Positions 41,339-44,746 of a stretch of DNA of 44,746 nucleotides are shown here, piece by piece (position 1 is the stretch's first letter; the number at the start of each line of letters is the position of its first letter). Made by a program: the position numbers and the translations under genes. Location: the NCBI GenBank assembly GCA_958428235.1, contig CAUAFG010000021.1:1-44746 (forward strand), in the 5' to 3' direction. This DNA is from Faeciplasma sp900553675 (GTDB lineage Bacteria > Bacillota > Clostridia > Oscillospirales > Ruminococcaceae). Below the pieces are notes generated by a model that saw only the letters and a list, made by a program, of their open reading frames with translations, was not told where the DNA came from and ran no database searches.

Positions 41339-42714
41339 CCTTTAAGCAAAAAGCCGCCTACGGAATAGGCGCAGTTGGCAAGGATATGGTTTATGCCCTG
41401 TCCGCTTCATATGCAATGTATTTTTATCAGGATGTGCTGGGCTTAAGCGCAACATTTGTTGGCTTGATATTGATGATAGCCCGTATATTCGACGCCGCAA
41501 ACGACCCGTTTATGGGTATACTTGTTGCCAAAACCAACAGCCGCTGGGGACGCTTCCGTCCGTGGCTGTTTTCAGGCACGATTCTCAATGCGATTGTGCT
41601 GTACGCCCTGTTTGCCGCTCCTGATTTAAGCCAGGCGGGACTTATGGTGTACTTTACTATAGTGTATATTCTCTGGGGCGTGACCTACACAATGATGGAT
41701 ATTCCATACTGGTCGATGATCCCCGCCGTTACAAAAACCTCCGCCGAGCGCGAAAACCTGTCCGTGGTAGGACGCACCTGCGCCGGAGTGGGCAGCGCGC
41801 TTATCGCAATGTTCACCATGCTTTTGGTGGGAGCTCTGGGCGGCGACAGCGAAAGAACTGGATTCCGCTGGGTGGCTCTTATTGTGGCAGTGATTTTTGT
41901 AGTTTCCGAGGTGCTGTGCTGCATTTACTTCAAGGAAAAGTCTCAGACAAAAATGCAGACCGCCGGCGTTAAGGATATGTTTAAAGCGCTTTTCCGAAAC
42001 GATCAGGCTTTGGTTGTGGTTTTAAGCATAGTGCTTATAAACTCCGCTTTGTACCTCACATCTAATTTCGTTATCTATTTCTTTAAATACGACTTCGGCG
42101 GCGTAAACTGGAAGGGCGATTATACTCTGTTTTCCACCGTTGGAGGAGCGGCTCAGATACTTGGCATGATGGTGCTGTATCCCTTGCTGAGAAAGAAGCT
42201 TTCAAGCACGCAGGTGTTCACCGTAAGCCTGATTACAGGTATCGCGGCATACGCTTTGCTGCTTGTGGAATGTCTGCTCGGATTTTCTGCCAGCCTGCCG
42301 CTGCTGCTTATCCCCGGCGTGCTGATTTTTGCCTGCAACGGAATGCTTTCGGTACTCACCACCCTGTTTTTGTCCAACAGTGTTGACTATGGACAGCTTA
42401 AAACCGGACGGCGTGAGGAAAGCGTTATATTCTCAATGCAGACCTTTGTTGTAAAGGCGGCATCGGGCGTGGCTGTGTTCCTTGCCGGAATCGGACTGGA
42501 TATTATAGGCTTGCAGGGAAACACCGACGAAGTTGGACCCATTGCAGAGCGAAGCGCGGGAACCCTTTTGGGACTTCGCCTGATGATGACTATTCTGCCT
42601 ATGATAGTGCTGGTTGTAGCTTTGCTGCTGTTCCGCAGAAAATTCAAGCTGACCGATGAAAGAGTGACCGAGATAGCCGAAGAGCTTAAGCTAAAGGAGC
42701 ACAGCAATGAATAA
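41329..42714 (+). CDS. GPH family glycoside symporter (MelB-like)
   Basis: A 461-residue transporter with about twelve helices. The GPH family pattern is clear: KQKAAYGIGAVGKDMVYAL at the start, RIFDAANDPFMGILVAKTNS, and the loop RWGRFRPWLF, then DIPYWSMIPAVT. These proteins bring in melibiose-like glycosides with Na+ or H+. It is placed between a GH2 enzyme and a GH36 alpha-galactosidase, so galactosides are the probable substrate. ATG 41329 follows GGGAGG; the GH2 stop overlaps it, and the alpha-galactosidase start overlaps its stop. Confidence 0.92.
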   Translation: MELTFKQKAAYGIGAVGKDMVYALSASYAMYFYQDVLGLSATFVGLILMIARIFDAANDPFMGILVAKTNSRWGRFRPWLFSGTILNAIVLYALFAAPDLSQAGLMVYFTIVYILWGVTYTMMDIPYWSMIPAVTKTSAERENLSVVGRTCAGVGSALIAMFTMLLVGALGGDSERTGFRWVALIVAVIFVVSEVLCCIYFKEKSQTKMQTAGVKDMFKALFRNDQALVVVLSIVLINSALYLTSNFVIYFFKYDFGGVNWKGDYTLFSTVGGAAQILGMMVLYPLLRKKLSSTQVFTVSLITGIAAYALLLVECLLGFSASLPLLLIPGVLIFACNGMLSVLTTLFLSNSVDYGQLKTGRREESVIFSMQTFVVKAASGVAVFLAGIGLDIIGLQGNTDEVGPIAERSAGTLLGLRLMMTILPMIVLVVALLLFRRKFKLTDERVTEIAEELKLKEHSNE

Positions 42715-44284
42715 GCTTAGCTGGCGGATTGAAGTTGGCGGACGGTGTATTGACGGAGCAGAGGATATATCGCATGGGATTGTGCGCATCAGCACAGATG
42801 TCCCTGCGGGAGTGATCGGAAAAATAACCGCCGTCCTCCCTCGCGCAATGAGCGAGGACGAACGGATGTTTATGAACGGCTATCAGACATGGACTTACTG
42901 TCCCGAATACAAAAAGCGCGACAGACAGCGAGGACTGTCTCATCTGCCCAAATTTCTTGTAGACAAATATTCCTTCGACCGCTACGGCGACTATCACTTT
43001 GTGGACTATCCCAAAAAGCGCGGTATGTTTCACGGCTTTTCCTACTGCTATTTCAGGCGCGGGGAGAAGTTCAGCCTGATAGCTTCGTTAGATGAGCGCA
43101 TGCGGTACACTATATTCAGATACGACAGCGGCAAGGGTAATCTTACCATCGAGCGCGACTGCGAAGGCGTGGAGCATAAGGGCGGCGAGCTGAGAGCGTT
43201 TGACCTATATTTCGCCGAGGGAAGCGAGCAGGAGGTCTTCGACGGCTGGTTTGCCGCAATGGGAATAAGCCCAAGAACCGACAAGCGCATTGCGGGCTAT
43301 TCAAGCTGGTACAATCGCTATGAGGACATCACTCAGGAAACTATCGTCTCCGATCTGAACGGCTGCAAGACTCTTATGCGCAAGGGCGACCTGTTTCAGG
43401 TCGACGACGGCTGGGAGCCTTATGTCGGCGACTGGTTAGAGCCTGATACCGCAAAGTTCCCATCCGATATGAAGGTAATCGTTGACAATATACATTCCTG
43501 CGGGTTTATGGCAGGGCTCTGGCTGGCACCCTTCGTCTGCGAAAAGGACTCTGTTTTGTTCAGAGAACACCCCGACTGGCTGTTAAAGGTGAACGGTCAG
43601 CCGTGGAAATGCGGCAGCAACTGGAGCGGCTTTTACGCTTTGGATATCGATAATCCAGAAGTCGGGGATTATCTGCGGCGGGTATTCGACCGCGTTCTGA
43701 ACCGGTGGGGCTATGATTTGGTGAAGCTTGATTTTCTCTACGGTGCCGCCCCATTCGGCACAAGCACCGAAAGCCGTGCCGGAAGAATGATACGCGCAAT
43801 GGAGCTTCTTCGGCAGTGGTGCGGGGATAAGCTGATACTGGGCTGCGGAGTTCCGGTGATGCCCGCATTCGGGCTTGTGGATTACTGCCGTGTAAGCTGC
43901 GATGTGGGCTTGGACTGGGACGACAAGTGGTTTATGCGCCTTATGCACCGAGAGCGAGTTTCCACCAAGCAGGCGATTGAAAACACGATTTTCCGCAGAC
44001 AGCTGAACAACAGGGCATATCTGAGCGACCCTGATGTCTTTTTCCTCCGCGAGGAGAACATAAAGCTCACACACGAGCAAAAAATTAAGCTTGCCCAAGT
44101 AAACGCATTATTGGGCGGGGTGCTTCTCACCTCGGACGATCCTTCAAAGTACAGTCCCGAAGCGGTTAAGCAGTATAAGGATTTGTTGAAGCTTTGCAAT
44201 GCCGAAAATATCCGTGTTAATGCGGATAATGGTTTGTCTGTCAGCTATACTCTGAACGGAAAAGAGCGTCGGGTGGAGCTGTGA
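42707..44284 (+). CDS. Alpha-galactosidase, glycoside hydrolase family 36
   Basis: A 525-residue cytoplasmic enzyme. The retaining active site can be placed: the nucleophile Asp in LVKLDFLYG, and the acid/base Asp in CRVSCDVGLDWDD. QVDDGWEPYVGDW and GLWLAPFVCEKDS complete the barrel. It is shorter than the common GH36 enzymes of about 700 residues, matching a shorter clade. It would release galactose from melibiose or raffinose-type sugars imported by the preceding symporter. ATG 42707 overlaps the end of that gene. Confidence 0.92.
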   Translation: MNKLSWRIEVGGRCIDGAEDISHGIVRISTDVPAGVIGKITAVLPRAMSEDERMFMNGYQTWTYCPEYKKRDRQRGLSHLPKFLVDKYSFDRYGDYHFVDYPKKRGMFHGFSYCYFRRGEKFSLIASLDERMRYTIFRYDSGKGNLTIERDCEGVEHKGGELRAFDLYFAEGSEQEVFDGWFAAMGISPRTDKRIAGYSSWYNRYEDITQETIVSDLNGCKTLMRKGDLFQVDDGWEPYVGDWLEPDTAKFPSDMKVIVDNIHSCGFMAGLWLAPFVCEKDSVLFREHPDWLLKVNGQPWKCGSNWSGFYALDIDNPEVGDYLRRVFDRVLNRWGYDLVKLDFLYGAAPFGTSTESRAGRMIRAMELLRQWCGDKLILGCGVPVMPAFGLVDYCRVSCDVGLDWDDKWFMRLMHRERVSTKQAIENTIFRRQLNNRAYLSDPDVFFLREENIKLTHEQKIKLAQVNALLGGVLLTSDDPSKYSPEAVKQYKDLLKLCNAENIRVNADNGLSVSYTLNGKERRVEL

Positions 44285-44311
44285 TGGGATTATTACTTTG
44301 TAATACCGGTC

Positions 44312-44372
44312 TTTTGTAAAAGTGCAGATATAATATCGCCGCAAAACCGATATATGATGGTTTTGCGGCGAT
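44312..44372. repeat. Hairpin related to the yoeB element
   Basis: ATCGCCGCAAAACC (44335-44348) pairs perfectly with GGTTTTGCGGCGAT (44359-44372). The preceding GTAAAAGTGCAGATA resembles the left arm of the 103-bp element at 26152-26254; the outer right arm is missing. It may act as the terminator of the galactoside operon. Confidence 0.5.
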
Positions 44373-44552
44373 TCAACTGTTGCGCGTTTGTCCGCGAGAT
44401 AAGTATTAGATATGCTGCGGGCGATATCGGGCTTGTGATGTGAGCGGGCGAGGATTGAAAATATGCAGGTGTAAGCATGTTTTTGTGTGGTGAAATGATT
44501 TACACGTGTTGAGTTGCTTTTATTTTTTATCTGGAGAAGTTGATGATCTAAG

Positions 44553-44608
44553 TGGGAGAGAGAAGAGAGAAAAGATAAGAGAGAAAAGAGAAGAGATAAG
44601 AGATAAGA
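44553..44608. repeat. Dispersed AGATAAAAGAGAAAAG repeat, copy D (arm only)
   Basis: Purine-rich GAGAGAAGAGAGAAAAGATA-type sequence identical in style to the arms of copies A-C; no core or second arm is present. Confidence 0.55.
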
Positions 44609-44619
44609 GTACAAAAATA

Positions 44620-44644
44620 AAGCCCGCCTTTTGGCGGGGCTTCG
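44620..44644. terminator. Terminator-like hairpin
   Basis: AAGCCCGCC pairs with GGCGGGGCTT around a T4 loop. T or A runs beside it are weak. Confidence 0.55.
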
Positions 44645-44746
44645 TAAAACAGTTATTTTGAAAAATGCTTGAAAACGACTGTTTTCAAGGGGGCGCTGTA
44701 AAAAAACGCCTGCAGAAAAAAGACCTGCATCCCAACCGAAATGTGT

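Larger units (their letters stand above)
44285..44746. other. Intergenic stretch at the right edge
   Basis: No gene is supported. It holds a hairpin related to the yoeB element (44312-44372), part of the dispersed purine-rich repeat (44553-44608), a terminator (44620-44642) and a CTTGAAAAC/GTTTTCAAG hairpin (44668-44689). Confidence 0.6.

Overview
The window looks like chromosomal DNA of a low-to-mid GC Gram-positive anaerobe, most likely a gut Clostridia member of the Ruminococcaceae/Oscillospiraceae type. This is inferred from the darA-holB-ricT cluster, strong purine-rich ribosome binding sites, consensus -35/-10 promoters with 17-base spacers, many XRE regulators of clostridial type, an ECF-type thiamine transporter under a TPP riboswitch, and cytoplasmic glycoside hydrolases. 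No rRNA, tRNA, prophage, CRISPR array or complete transposase gene was seen.

Layout. 1-2545: a repeat-rich intergenic stretch, a frameshifted XRE regulator, a long non-coding stretch with a cluster of TTTTCAACA-like boxes, and a small membrane protein. 2672-8645: rlmB with a repetitive tail, a large P-type-ATPase-like membrane protein that has lost its catalytic motifs, and a three-repeat lipoprotein. 8838-14017 is mostly minus strand: smpB, a small membrane protein, an XRE/effector-binding regulator, and a four-gene ABC-transporter/LytTR/DUF3021 operon; a ribbon-helix-helix protein lies on plus. 14236-17515: darA, holB, an unknown membrane protein and ricT. 17845-21731: a lipoprotein with a catalytically dead NlpC/P60 domain, TPP riboswitch and thiT, an AEC transporter, and an AT-rich M24 peptidase. 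21926-27687: an XRE regulator, a GH43 enzyme, a GC-rich branched palindrome, a GNAT acetyltransferase, a frameshifted DinB-like gene, a yefM-yoeB module whose toxin is broken by a small inverted-repeat element, and a DUF3737 protein. 27829-28549: a TIR-bounded non-coding element that appears to be a large folded RNA. 28549-36108, minus strand: a Rieske/FAD oxidoreductase, GyrI-like protein, CDP-alcohol phosphatidyltransferase, CarD-like regulator, D-lactate dehydrogenase family enzyme, an XRE protein with 28-residue tandem repeats, and a TraX family protein. 36296-44284, plus strand: a DUF2079 membrane protein, then a galactoside operon (TetR, GH2, GPH symporter, GH36 alpha-galactosidase).

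The most striking theme is small non-autonomous elements. Four copies of a 160-bp (once 193-bp) element, the 721-bp structured-RNA element, and the 103-bp hairpin inside yoeB all end in ATACTAAT/ATTAGTAT. This suggests that one unseen transposase moves several unrelated cargoes. A second dispersed repeat family, rich in AGATAAAAGAGAAAAG and its complement, sits in other intergenic gaps. A second theme is pseudoenzymes: the P-type ATPase relative and the NlpC/P60 relative both keep their fold-level signatures while lacking catalytic residues.
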